In this document: positions 15,241 through 21,731 of the stretch, one piece after another
Numbering within the stretch: position 1 is the stretch's first letter
Layout: each line of letters starts with the position of its first letter
Made by a program: the position numbers and the translations under genes
NCBI GenBank assembly: GCA_038253555.1
Contig: JBBSGZ010000050.1
Location: 1-24,051, forward strand
DNA: 24,051 nt
Source: JALYUA01 sp038253555
Lineage (GTDB): Bacteria; Acidobacteriota; Thermoanaerobaculia; UBA5066; Gp7-AA6
Direction: 5' to 3'
The notes under the pieces: model-generated
Database searches by the model: none
What the model was told of the DNA's origin: nothing
What the model saw: only the letters and a program-made list of their open reading frames with translations

Positions 15241-17157
15241 ATGCAAACGGACGGCGATAAACGCGGGCGCTTCGAGGTCCTCGTCATCGGGGGTGGCCAC
15301 GCCGGGATCGAGGCGGCGCACGCGGCCTCGAAAATGGGACGAAGCGTCGCCCTCTTGACGGCGTCGCTCGACGCGATCGGGCGGATGTCGTGCAACCCCG
15401 CGATAGGCGGTCTCGCCAAGGGGCAGCTGGTGCGCGAGATCGACGCGCTCGGCGGATTGATGGGGCTGATCGCGGACGAGGCGGGCATCCAGTTCAAGAT
15501 GCTGAACCGCTCGCGTGGGCCGGCGGTCTGGGGTCCGCGCGCCCAGTGCGACAAGGCGCTCTATTCCCGGCTCGCCCGCCAGGCGCTGGCGCGCGCGCCC
15601 GGACTGACCCTGATCGAGGGCGTGGCGGAGGATCTCGTGGAAGAGAAAGGCCGGGTGCGCGGCGCGATCACCGTCGCACACCCGGGCGCGTCCCCCGTGC
15701 GCATCGACGCCGACACGGTGGTGGTCACCGGGGGAACGTTTCTGCGCGGAGTGATGCACACGGGCCCCGTTCAGACGCCGGGAGGGCGCGTGGGAGAGCC
15801 CGCGGCCTCAGGCCTGTCCGGGGCGCTCTCCCGTGCGGGGATCTCTCTCGGACGCTTCAAGACGGGAACTCCGCCCCGCATCCACCGCGACAGCGTCGAT
15901 TATTCCGCCTGCCTGCCGCAGACCGGAGACGAACCGCCGGCCCCCTTCTCTTTCCGGACGAGGACGCCCCCGCAAAACCGGGTGCTCTGCTGGACCACCG
16001 CAACGAACGAAGCCGTGCACCGGATCGTCCGGGAGAATCTTGACGCGAGCCCGATGTACTCGGGAGCGATCCGGGGGATCGGGCCTCGCTACTGCCCCTC
16101 GGTCGAAGACAAAGTCGTGCGGTTTTCGGGCAAGCCCTCGCATGCGCTCTATCTCGAACCGGAAGGCGTCCACGCGGACGAGATCTACATCAACGGTTTC
16201 TCGACGTCCCTTCCCGAGGAGATCCAACGGGCGATGCTGGCGGAAATCCCGGGATTGTCGAGAGCGCGGATGCTGCGGCCCGGGTATGCCGTCGAGTACG
16301 ACTACGTCTTTCCGGAGCAGCTCTCGCTGTCTCTGGAGGTCCGCGGCGCTCCCGGCCTCTTTCTCGCCGGGCAGATCAACGGGACGTCCGGTTACGAGGA
16401 GGCCGCCGCGCAGGGATTGTGGGCGGGCGTCAACGCCGCGCTGGCGGCCCGTGGCGAGGAGCCGTTCGTCCTCGCGCGGTCGGAGGCCTATGCGGCCGTC
16501 ATGGTGGATGACCTGACCTCCCGCGGGCTCGAGGAGCCTTACCGCCTCTTCACCTCCCGGGCGGAGCATCGTCTCCTCCTGGGGGTCGATACGGTGCTTC
16601 CCCGGCTCCTTCCGCACGGCCGGCGCCTCGGCCTGGTCGACGAGGCCGACTACGCGGACGGGATGCGGTCGGAGGAGCGCGTGGCGCGGGCGGACCGCGA
16701 CCTCGCGCAACGCGTCGTGCACCCCAACCGAAAGACTCTCGAGAGTCTCGCCCGGACGACGGGAGCCCACCTCGACTCGCCAACGACACTACGTAAATTG
16801 CTGAAAAGACAAGACTTATCAGCAGAATCGTTGGCGCGATTCGATCCCGCTGCATTTGAAGGCCTGTCGACCGCTGAACTCTCCATCCTGGAAAGCCGCG
16901 TCCGGTACGAGGGATATATCCGTCGCGAGGTGGATCGGGTGCGACGGGCCGCCCCGCTCGAGGGCCGGAAAATTCCGGAGTCGCTCGATTACTCCGTCCT
17001 GCCGGGACTTTCTAGAGAGATGATTGAGAAATTCCTGCGCCGGCGGCCCCGGACGATCGGCGAGGCATCGCGGATTCCGGGGGTCACACCGGCAGCCGTC
17101 GCGATAATCTCGGTACATGTTACCCGCCGGAAAAGAAGCTCCACCGGAAGTCTTTGA
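15241..17157 (+). CDS. mnmG: tRNA uridine-5-carboxymethylaminomethyl modification enzyme MnmG (GidA)
   Basis: A 638-residue FAD enzyme (E. coli 629) that works with MnmE on wobble uridine. The Rossmann FAD loop is VLVIGGGHAGIEAA (residues 14-27). The first family signature carries Cys51 (MSCNPAIGGLAKGQLVREID) and the second is GPRYCPSVEDKVVRF, with the second conserved Cys. The C-terminal helical domain that meets MnmE ends near RIPGVTPAAVAIISVH. Codons 518-531 switch to AT-rich, rare-looking codons (AAA, TTG, AGA, CAA, TTA, TCA) in an otherwise GC-rich gene. The 3' end overlaps rsmG by 41 bases. Confidence 0.97.
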   Translation: MQTDGDKRGRFEVLVIGGGHAGIEAAHAASKMGRSVALLTASLDAIGRMSCNPAIGGLAKGQLVREIDALGGLMGLIADEAGIQFKMLNRSRGPAVWGPRAQCDKALYSRLARQALARAPGLTLIEGVAEDLVEEKGRVRGAITVAHPGASPVRIDADTVVVTGGTFLRGVMHTGPVQTPGGRVGEPAASGLSGALSRAGISLGRFKTGTPPRIHRDSVDYSACLPQTGDEPPAPFSFRTRTPPQNRVLCWTTATNEAVHRIVRENLDASPMYSGAIRGIGPRYCPSVEDKVVRFSGKPSHALYLEPEGVHADEIYINGFSTSLPEEIQRAMLAEIPGLSRARMLRPGYAVEYDYVFPEQLSLSLEVRGAPGLFLAGQINGTSGYEEAAAQGLWAGVNAALAARGEEPFVLARSEAYAAVMVDDLTSRGLEEPYRLFTSRAEHRLLLGVDTVLPRLLPHGRRLGLVDEADYADGMRSEERVARADRDLAQRVVHPNRKTLESLARTTGAHLDSPTTLRKLLKRQDLSAESLARFDPAAFEGLSTAELSILESRVRYEGYIRREVDRVRRAAPLEGRKIPESLDYSVLPGLSREMIEKFLRRRPRTIGEASRIPGVTPAAVAIISVHVTRRKRSSTGSL

Positions 17158-17779
17158 GGAGCTGATCTCCGCCCGCTCAGGCGCTTTCGGGCTGGCCCTG
17201 TCGCCTCTCGAGCTGAGGCTCCTGGGGCGGTACCTGGGCCTCCTGGATTTCTGGCGCCGCCTGACGAATTTAACCGGCCCTTTTCCGGCGGAAACCCTGG
17301 TCGAACACGCGATGGAGTCCTGCTTGGGCGCCGATTTACTGCCCCCGGGGGCGCGGGTTGCGGACATCGGTTCAGGAGCGGGATTGCCTGGAATCCCCAT
17401 CGCGATTCTCCGGACGGACATGACTCTCGTCCCCGTCGAGCCCCGGCGCAAGAGGCGGGAGTTCCTCGATCGCGTCCGGGAAGCCCTCCCGGCGGCCCTG
17501 CCTGCTCCGGCCGTCCCCCGTCTCTCGCCGGCCGTGGCCTCGATCTCCAGTCTGCCCGCGGGATCCTGCGAAGCGGCGCTCGCGCGGGCGGTCGGTTCGA
17601 TCTCCGGTATCCTGGATGCCGCCGCTTTTTTGACTCCGGACGGTCAATTTCTCGCCTGGACGACGGATCCGGAGGCGCTGGCCCGAAGTCTTGACGAACG
17701 TTTTCACCTGGAGCGGGTTCGGGACGTGCCCGCCTCGGAAAAGAAGCAAATCGCCGTTTTCAGGCGACGCGCCGAATAA
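17117..17779 (+). CDS. rsmG: 16S rRNA (guanine-N7) methyltransferase RsmG (GidB)
   Basis: A 220-residue SAM-dependent methyltransferase that modifies the 530-loop guanosine of 16S rRNA (G527 in E. coli). The SAM loop is VADIGSGAGLPGIPIAIL (residues 81-98). It is followed by VEPRRKRREFL, equivalent to the E(S/P)xxKKxxFL motif. Upstream, WRRLTNLTG matches the family's WN..xNLT block. The start is the ATG at 17117, which overlaps the end of mnmG by 41 bases. No Shine-Dalgarno is visible and no later ATG, GTG or TTG keeps the N-terminal helix, so coupling to mnmG is likely. The mnmG-rsmG-parA-parB order is conserved in many bacteria. Confidence 0.93.
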   Translation: MLPAGKEAPPEVFEELISARSGAFGLALSPLELRLLGRYLGLLDFWRRLTNLTGPFPAETLVEHAMESCLGADLLPPGARVADIGSGAGLPGIPIAILRTDMTLVPVEPRRKRREFLDRVREALPAALPAPAVPRLSPAVASISSLPAGSCEAALARAVGSISGILDAAAFLTPDGQFLAWTTDPEALARSLDERFHLERVRDVPASEKKQIAVFRRRAE

Positions 17780-17792
17780 TCCCTGCAGCGGC

Positions 17793-17808
17793 TGTTCCAC
17801 GTGGAACA
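17793..17808. promoter_or_regulatory. parS: parS centromere site (upstream of parA)
   Basis: TGTTCCACGTGGAACA is a perfect 16-bp palindrome and matches the variant parS seen in several phyla (Bacillus: TGTTTCACGTGAAACA). It lies in the rsmG-parA gap. ParB should load here and spread as a CTP-bound clamp. Binding may also repress parAB. Confidence 0.93.
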
Positions 17809-17846
17809 TTCGCGACGGGGTGCTAAGTTTCACGCTCTCCGCAGTC

Positions 17847-17877
17847 AGGAGGAACATCCACGATGGTCCCGCGCTGA
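17847..17877 (+). promoter_or_regulatory. Strong Shine-Dalgarno and four-codon minicistron ahead of parA
   Basis: A perfect AGGAGG (17847-17852) is placed ten bases before an ATG at 17863 that encodes only Met-Val-Pro-Arg. Its TGA (17875-17877) overlaps the parA ATG (17877-17879) as TGATG. The Shine-Dalgarno is 24 bases from the parA ATG, too far for direct use, so ribosomes probably enter on the minicistron and restart at parA. Confidence 0.55.
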
Positions 17878-18644
17878 TGTCGCGAACAATCGCGATCTCG
17901 AACCAGAAGGGCGGCGTCGGCAAGACGACCACCGCCATCAATCTGGCCGCTTCTCTGGCCGCGCTCGATCGGCGCGTGCTTCTTTTCGACCTGGATCCTC
18001 AGTCGAATGCGACCTCGGGTATGGGGTTCCCCCGCATTCGAGAGGGTCCAGACGCGTACGATGTGCTGTCGGGAACCCCGGCGTCCGATGCCATTTGCGA
18101 GACCGCGTTTCCAAACTTCTGGCTCCTCCCGTCCGGCCGGGACTTAGTCGGCGCGGAAATCGAGCTGGTCAACGAACCCGACCGCGAGCACAAGCTGCGT
18201 GAGGCCCTGCACCCGGTCCGCGATCGGTTCGATTTCGTGCTGATCGACTGTCCTCCGTCGCTCTCGCTCCTGACGGTGAACGCTCTCTCCGCGTCGAATT
18301 CGGTCCTCGTTCCGATGCAAACCGAATATTTCGCGCTCGAGGGAGTGAGCGAGCTCCTGGAAACGGTGGAACGGGTGCGGGCGTCCTTTAATCCGGATTT
18401 GACCGTCGAAGGGATCGTCTTGACGATGTACGACGAGCGCACTAACCTCGGACGACAGGTCACGGACGACATCCGCACACATCTGGGGGCGAAGGTGTAC
18501 GACACGATCATTCCGCGCAACGTGCGCCTCGGCGAAGCGCCGTCTTTCGGAAAGCCGGTTCTCGCGTACGACATCAAGTCGCGGGGCGCCGAGGCCTACC
18601 TGGCGCTCGCGCGCGAGTTCCTGAAGCGTCGGAACGCGGCGTGA
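17877..18644 (+). CDS. parA: Chromosome partitioning ATPase ParA (Soj)
   Basis: A 255-residue ParA/MinD-type ATPase that moves ParB-parS complexes over the nucleoid. The deviant Walker A KGGVGKTTT starts at residue 11, with the signature lysine at 11 and the catalytic lysine at 16. Walker A' is LLFDLDPQSNAT and Walker B is FVLIDCPPSLSLLT. The short N terminus marks it as a chromosomal Soj-type protein without the HTH domain of plasmid ParA. The start ATG (17877-17879) is set by homology (MSRTIAISNQKGG); the frame is open upstream but unlike ParA. Its TGA overlaps the parB GTG start (GTGA). parS sites lie on both sides of the gene. Confidence 0.97.
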   Translation: MSRTIAISNQKGGVGKTTTAINLAASLAALDRRVLLFDLDPQSNATSGMGFPRIREGPDAYDVLSGTPASDAICETAFPNFWLLPSGRDLVGAEIELVNEPDREHKLREALHPVRDRFDFVLIDCPPSLSLLTVNALSASNSVLVPMQTEYFALEGVSELLETVERVRASFNPDLTVEGIVLTMYDERTNLGRQVTDDIRTHLGAKVYDTIIPRNVRLGEAPSFGKPVLAYDIKSRGAEAYLALAREFLKRRNAA

Positions 18645-19498
18645 AAGGAAAACAGGCTCTGGGGCGCGGCCTCTCCGCGCTGCTGCCGGGGAGCCGGGAG
18701 GAGAGCGTTCCACGTGGAACAACGACCCGCGAGGTCGCGATCGACCGATTGGAGCCGGGCCGGTTCCAACCGCGGCGAGACTTCCACCCGGAAAGCCTGA
18801 CGGAGCTGGCCGCGTCGATCCGCGAGCAGGGCATCGTGCAGCCAATCGTGGTCGTCGCGAGGGGGGATCGGTTCGAAATCGTGGCGGGGGAGCGCCGATG
18901 GCGTGCAGCGCGACAGGCCGGCCTGGGACAGGTGCCGGTCGTCGTCCGCCCGGCGGCGAGCGACCGCGACCTCCTCGAGATGGCGCTCGTCGAGAACCTG
19001 CAGCGCGAGGACCTGAACCCCATGGAAGCGGCCACCGCCTACGCGCGCCTCAAGGAGGAGTTCCAGCTCACGCAGGAGGACGTAGCGCGGCGGGTCGGAA
19101 AGGACCGCGCGACAATCGCTAATTCTATGAGGATGCTGAAGTTACCGGCCTCGGTCCGGGATCGGGTGCGGGCAGGCGAGATTTCCGCCGGCCACGCGCG
19201 GGCGCTTCTGGCTCTGGCGACCCCGGACGATCAGGAGGCCGTCGCTCTCGAGGTCATCCGGCGGGCGCTGTCCGTGCGGCAGACGGAAAAGCGCGTGGCG
19301 GCCCTCTCCTCGGGAGGACACCTCCGAAGAGAGATCCGGAAAGACCCTTTCACCCGGGACGCGGAAGAAAAGCTCTCGCGCCGCCTCGCCACGAGGGTCA
19401 GGATCGTGCGCCGCCGCCGAGGGGGACGCGTCGAGGTCGCTTTCGCCTCCGAAGAGGAACTGATCGGCCTGTTCGAGCGCCTCTCCGGGAAGGAATAG
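18641..19498 (+). CDS. parB: Chromosome partitioning protein ParB (Spo0J), CTP-dependent clamp
   Basis: A 285-residue ParB. The N-terminal ALGRGLSALLPG is the typical ParA-contacting segment. The CTP-binding and CTPase region includes GIVQPIVV, the arginine motif GERRWRAARQAG and ENLQREDLNPMEAA. The parS-reading helix-turn-helix is LTQEDVARRVGKDRATIANSMRMLKLP. A short dimerising C-terminal domain ends the protein. The GTG start at 18641 overlaps the parA stop by four bases. A parS palindrome sits in its codons 22-27. The bactofilin gene starts three bases after the stop, so parA, parB and bactofilin probably share one message. Confidence 0.97.
   Translation: MKGKQALGRGLSALLPGSREESVPRGTTTREVAIDRLEPGRFQPRRDFHPESLTELAASIREQGIVQPIVVVARGDRFEIVAGERRWRAARQAGLGQVPVVVRPAASDRDLLEMALVENLQREDLNPMEAATAYARLKEEFQLTQEDVARRVGKDRATIANSMRMLKLPASVRDRVRAGEISAGHARALLALATPDDQEAVALEVIRRALSVRQTEKRVAALSSGGHLRREIRKDPFTRDAEEKLSRRLATRVRIVRRRRGGRVEVAFASEEELIGLFERLSGKE
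18706..18721. promoter_or_regulatory. parS: Second parS site, inside parB
   Basis: CGTTCCACGTGGAACA matches the first parS at 15 of 16 positions, with a perfect 14-bp palindromic core at 18707-18720. It lies within parB codons 22-27, 913 bp from the first site. It forces CCA-CGT-GGA codons where neighbours use GC-ending ones. Confidence 0.88.
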
Positions 19499-19501
19499 CC
19501 C

Positions 19502-19879
19502 ATGAAGTCCAGGAACGACGGGACGACGTTAAACGGGTTCCTCGATCGGGGGAGCCATTTTCAGGGCGAGTTGAAGTTTGACGACACGTTTCGGATCGAC
19601 GGGCGCTTCGAGGGAAAGATCCGGTCCGGAAGCGAGCTCATTCTGGGAGACTCGGCCGAGGTCAACGCCGACATCGAGGTCGGCCGCCTCTCCGTCAACG
19701 GAAAGTTATCGGGGAGTGTTCGGGCGTCCGAGCGCATCGAGCTTCTGGCGCGCTCACGGGTTTCTGCATCCCTTTCCTCTCCTTTGCTCAAGGTCGAAGA
19801 AGGCGCCTTTTTTCAGGGAACCTGTCAGATGTCAGAGAGCGCGCCCGCCGTGGTCGGGTTCCGGGCAGCGAAGGATTAA
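19502..19879 (+). CDS. Bactofilin family cytoskeletal protein
   Basis: A 125-residue bactofilin (formerly DUF583). These proteins form non-polar filaments from a right-handed beta-helix without nucleotides. The repeating strand pattern is plain: GSHFQGELKFDDTFRIDG, RFEGKIRSGSELILGDSAEV, ADIEVGRLSVNGKLSGSV, then LLKVEEGAFFQGTCQM. The tails are short and polar with no membrane helix. The ATG at 19502 is three bases after parB, with GGAAGGA about nine bases ahead. In Myxococcus xanthus, bactofilins BacNOP with PadC position ParA and the ParB-parS complex. The linkage here suggests a similar scaffold, by inference. No padC-like gene is visible. Confidence 0.92.
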   Translation: MKSRNDGTTLNGFLDRGSHFQGELKFDDTFRIDGRFEGKIRSGSELILGDSAEVNADIEVGRLSVNGKLSGSVRASERIELLARSRVSASLSSPLLKVEEGAFFQGTCQMSESAPAVVGFRAAKD

Positions 19880-20198
19880 GTCTATTGTTTTAAAATAGTT
19901 GCGGCTTAGTTTCGCCGTATTGGCTTGGTGAAAGGGCGAAGGCGAAGTGACAGCGAACGGGCGAACGGCCGAACGGGGGAGTCGGCGGGACGTTCCGGGG
20001 TGACCACTCTGGAGCTCGTCGTCCCGGGATCCGAGGAAACGCGGTCAGGGAAAGCGAACCCGCGCGAGCGAGGCCGCGGATCGGGCCGGCGGCGGGGTCC
20101 GCCCCGCTCGACTGCACCCGTGCAATGTGTTATTCATCCGCGGCCTCGTCCGAAGTGACTTTTTCAGCCGGTCCGCCGATCGGCAACTCCGTGGAAGC
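19880..20198. other. 319-bp gap before the ATP synthase genes
   Basis: No convincing gene is visible. The first 45 bases are strikingly AT-rich (TTTTAAAA at 19889-19896) and could hold the atp promoter, though I cannot place a good -35/-10 pair. Next come octamer repeats, then GC-rich sequence with a GCGGGG-TCCG-CCCCGC hairpin (20092-20107) and TGCAC-CC-GTGCA (20113-20124). Neither hairpin has a T-run. Confidence 0.5.
19954..19977. repeat. Three tandem 8-bp repeats
   Basis: CGAACGGG, CGAACGGC and CGAACGGG lie end to end. GCGAAGGCGAAG just upstream (19936-19947) looks like a decayed relative. They sit in the gap between the bactofilin gene and atpF'. Confidence 0.6.
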
Positions 20199-20633
20199 AT
20201 GATCAAAGCGCCCGACGTCACATTTCTCTACGTCGTCCTCGCCTTCATCGCGTCCTACGCGATCCTGAAGAGAACCCTCTTCGTCCCGCTTCTGGCGATC
20301 CTCGATCAGCGCGATCGGGAGGCCCGAAGCGCCGAGAAGGTCCACGCGGAGAGCCTGGCGGAGCTCGATAAAACGGTCACGCGGGCGGAGGCGGACCTCG
20401 CGCGCGCGCGCGGCGAGGCTCTGGCTGTCCGTGAAAAGCTCCGGGGCGAGGGCCGCGCGCACTGGGACCGGAAGATGGAAGAGGCGCGGACCGCCGCGGA
20501 GGGCGCCGTGAAGCGGGGATCGGAAGAGATCGGGGCCGCCGCTAAGAAGTCGGCCGCAGAGCTGCCGCGTTCCGCGCGGGATCTCGCCCGGGCGCTCGCC
20601 GAGAAAATTCTCGGCCGGAATCTCGCGGCGTGA
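20199..20633 (+). CDS. atpF': F1Fo ATP synthase subunit b' (first b-type subunit)
   Basis: A 144-residue peripheral-stalk subunit. One membrane helix near residues 7-24 (VTFLYVVLAFIASYAIL) is followed by RTLFVPLLAILDQRDRE, then a long charged helix typical of b-type subunits. Two adjacent b-type genes imply a b/b' heterodimer, as in phototrophs, delta-type proteobacteria and others. I chose the ATG at 20199, with GTGGAAG just ahead, because b' proteins begin shortly before the helix; an in-frame GTG at 20127 would add 24 residues without family similarity. The stop overlaps the atpF GTG (GTGA). Which copy is b and which b' is inferred from order. Confidence 0.85.
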   Translation: MIKAPDVTFLYVVLAFIASYAILKRTLFVPLLAILDQRDREARSAEKVHAESLAELDKTVTRAEADLARARGEALAVREKLRGEGRAHWDRKMEEARTAAEGAVKRGSEEIGAAAKKSAAELPRSARDLARALAEKILGRNLAA

Positions 20634-21187
20634 TCCTCTTCGCCTCGATCGCCCGCGCGCTCTCTTCCGCGGGCGCCGCCGAACATGCCGCCCACGGCCC
20701 GTTCGGGCTTCCCATGTGGATCTGGCAGCTCGCCAATTTAGTCGGCTTCTTCGGACTGCTCCTCTATTTCGTGGCGCGCCCGATCACCGAGATGTTCCGG
20801 AAGAAGCAGGTCGAGGTCGAGGAGCGGGCCCGGGAAGCCCGGGAGCGACGCGCGACCGCCGCCCGGCTGGAGACCGAGATTCACGAACGCATGGCACGCC
20901 TCGATCGCGATCTCGAAGAGGTACGGGCGCGGGGCGCTTCCGAGGGGGAGGCCGCCCGGGCGGAGCTGATGGCGCGCGCGGAGCAGGACGCCGAGCGGGT
21001 GCGCCGCGAAGCCGAGCGCGAAATCGAACGGCGCCTGGCCGAAGCCAAAGACGAGCTGCGGCGCACCGCGGCCGACCTGACGGCCTCGGCGGCGCGCGAA
21101 ATCGTGGCGGGGCGCATTACGCCGGAAGATCGGCGGCGCCTGCTCGACGAGAGCATCGCGCAGATCGCCGCGGGGCAACGCCGTTGA
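20630..21187 (+). CDS. atpF: F1Fo ATP synthase subunit b
   Basis: A 185-residue peripheral-stalk subunit that holds F1 to Fo. A short N-terminal segment (LSSAGAAEHAAHGPFGLP) precedes one membrane helix, MWIWQLANLVGFFGLLLYFV (about residues 29-48), then the conserved ARPITEMFRKK and a long coiled-coil stator helix rich in Arg, Glu and Ala. The end LTASAAREIVAGRITPEDRR resembles the delta-binding end of b. The GTG start at 20630 overlaps the atpF' stop (GTGA), and the TGA stop overlaps the atpH TTG (TTGA). The first 20 residues could also be read as a signal peptide, as suggested for some b subunits. Confidence 0.9.
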   Translation: MILFASIARALSSAGAAEHAAHGPFGLPMWIWQLANLVGFFGLLLYFVARPITEMFRKKQVEVEERAREARERRATAARLETEIHERMARLDRDLEEVRARGASEGEAARAELMARAEQDAERVRREAEREIERRLAEAKDELRRTAADLTASAAREIVAGRITPEDRRRLLDESIAQIAAGQRR

Positions 21188-21729
21188 GCGCCTTTGCCCG
21201 CAGCTACGCGCGAGCTGCTTTGGAGAGCGCTCCCGCCGGATACGACTTCGAACGTCTTCTCGGAAACGCGGGCGCGGTCAGGCGGGCGCTCGACTCGGAT
21301 CCGCGCTTGAAGGAGTTTTTCGCGGCGCCCTCGATCCCGAAGCCCCCGAAGGAACGCGCGCTCGAAGCCCTGGCCGTCAAGGCGGGAGTGGACGATTTCG
21401 GCCGGAGGCTCCTGCGGGTCATTCTCGATCACGGCCGGCTCACGAAACTGTCGGAGATCCTGACGGCGATGTCAGTGGCGTTCGATCGGGCGCGCGGGGT
21501 CCACGAGGCGGACGTGACGGTGGCGGCCCCGATCACTCCCGAAGAAGAGAAGAAGATCGCGGAAGCGCTCGGCCGCTCCCTCGGCGGGACGGTGCGGCTC
21601 CACCTGTCCGTCGACGAAAGCATCCTGGGCGGATTCGTCGCCCGGGTGGGCAGCCGGGTCATCGACGCTTCGGTCGCGAGCGCGATCGGGCGTTTCCAGG
21701 AGAGAGGGAAGGAGAGCTCGAGAGCGTAA
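21184..21729 (+). CDS. atpH: F1Fo ATP synthase subunit delta
   Basis: A 181-residue OSCP/delta subunit that caps F1 and joins it to the b stalk. The N terminus SAFARSYARAALESA is the family start and the C-terminal signature is ILGGFVARVGSRVIDASVASAIGRF. Helices of the N-terminal bundle include LKEFFAAPSIPKPPKERALE. The start is TTG at 21184-21186, overlapping the atpF stop (TTGA). The open frame extends upstream through atpF, but homology begins here. atpA follows after two bases. Confidence 0.93.
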   Translation: MSAFARSYARAALESAPAGYDFERLLGNAGAVRRALDSDPRLKEFFAAPSIPKPPKERALEALAVKAGVDDFGRRLLRVILDHGRLTKLSEILTAMSVAFDRARGVHEADVTVAAPITPEEEKKIAEALGRSLGGTVRLHLSVDESILGGFVARVGSRVIDASVASAIGRFQERGKESSRA

Positions 21730-21731
21730 CC

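Noticed and set aside
20092..20107. GCGGGG-TCCG-CCCCGC hairpin as a terminator after the bactofilin gene
   Set aside because: The stem is good but no T-run follows on either strand and it is over 200 bases from the gene end.
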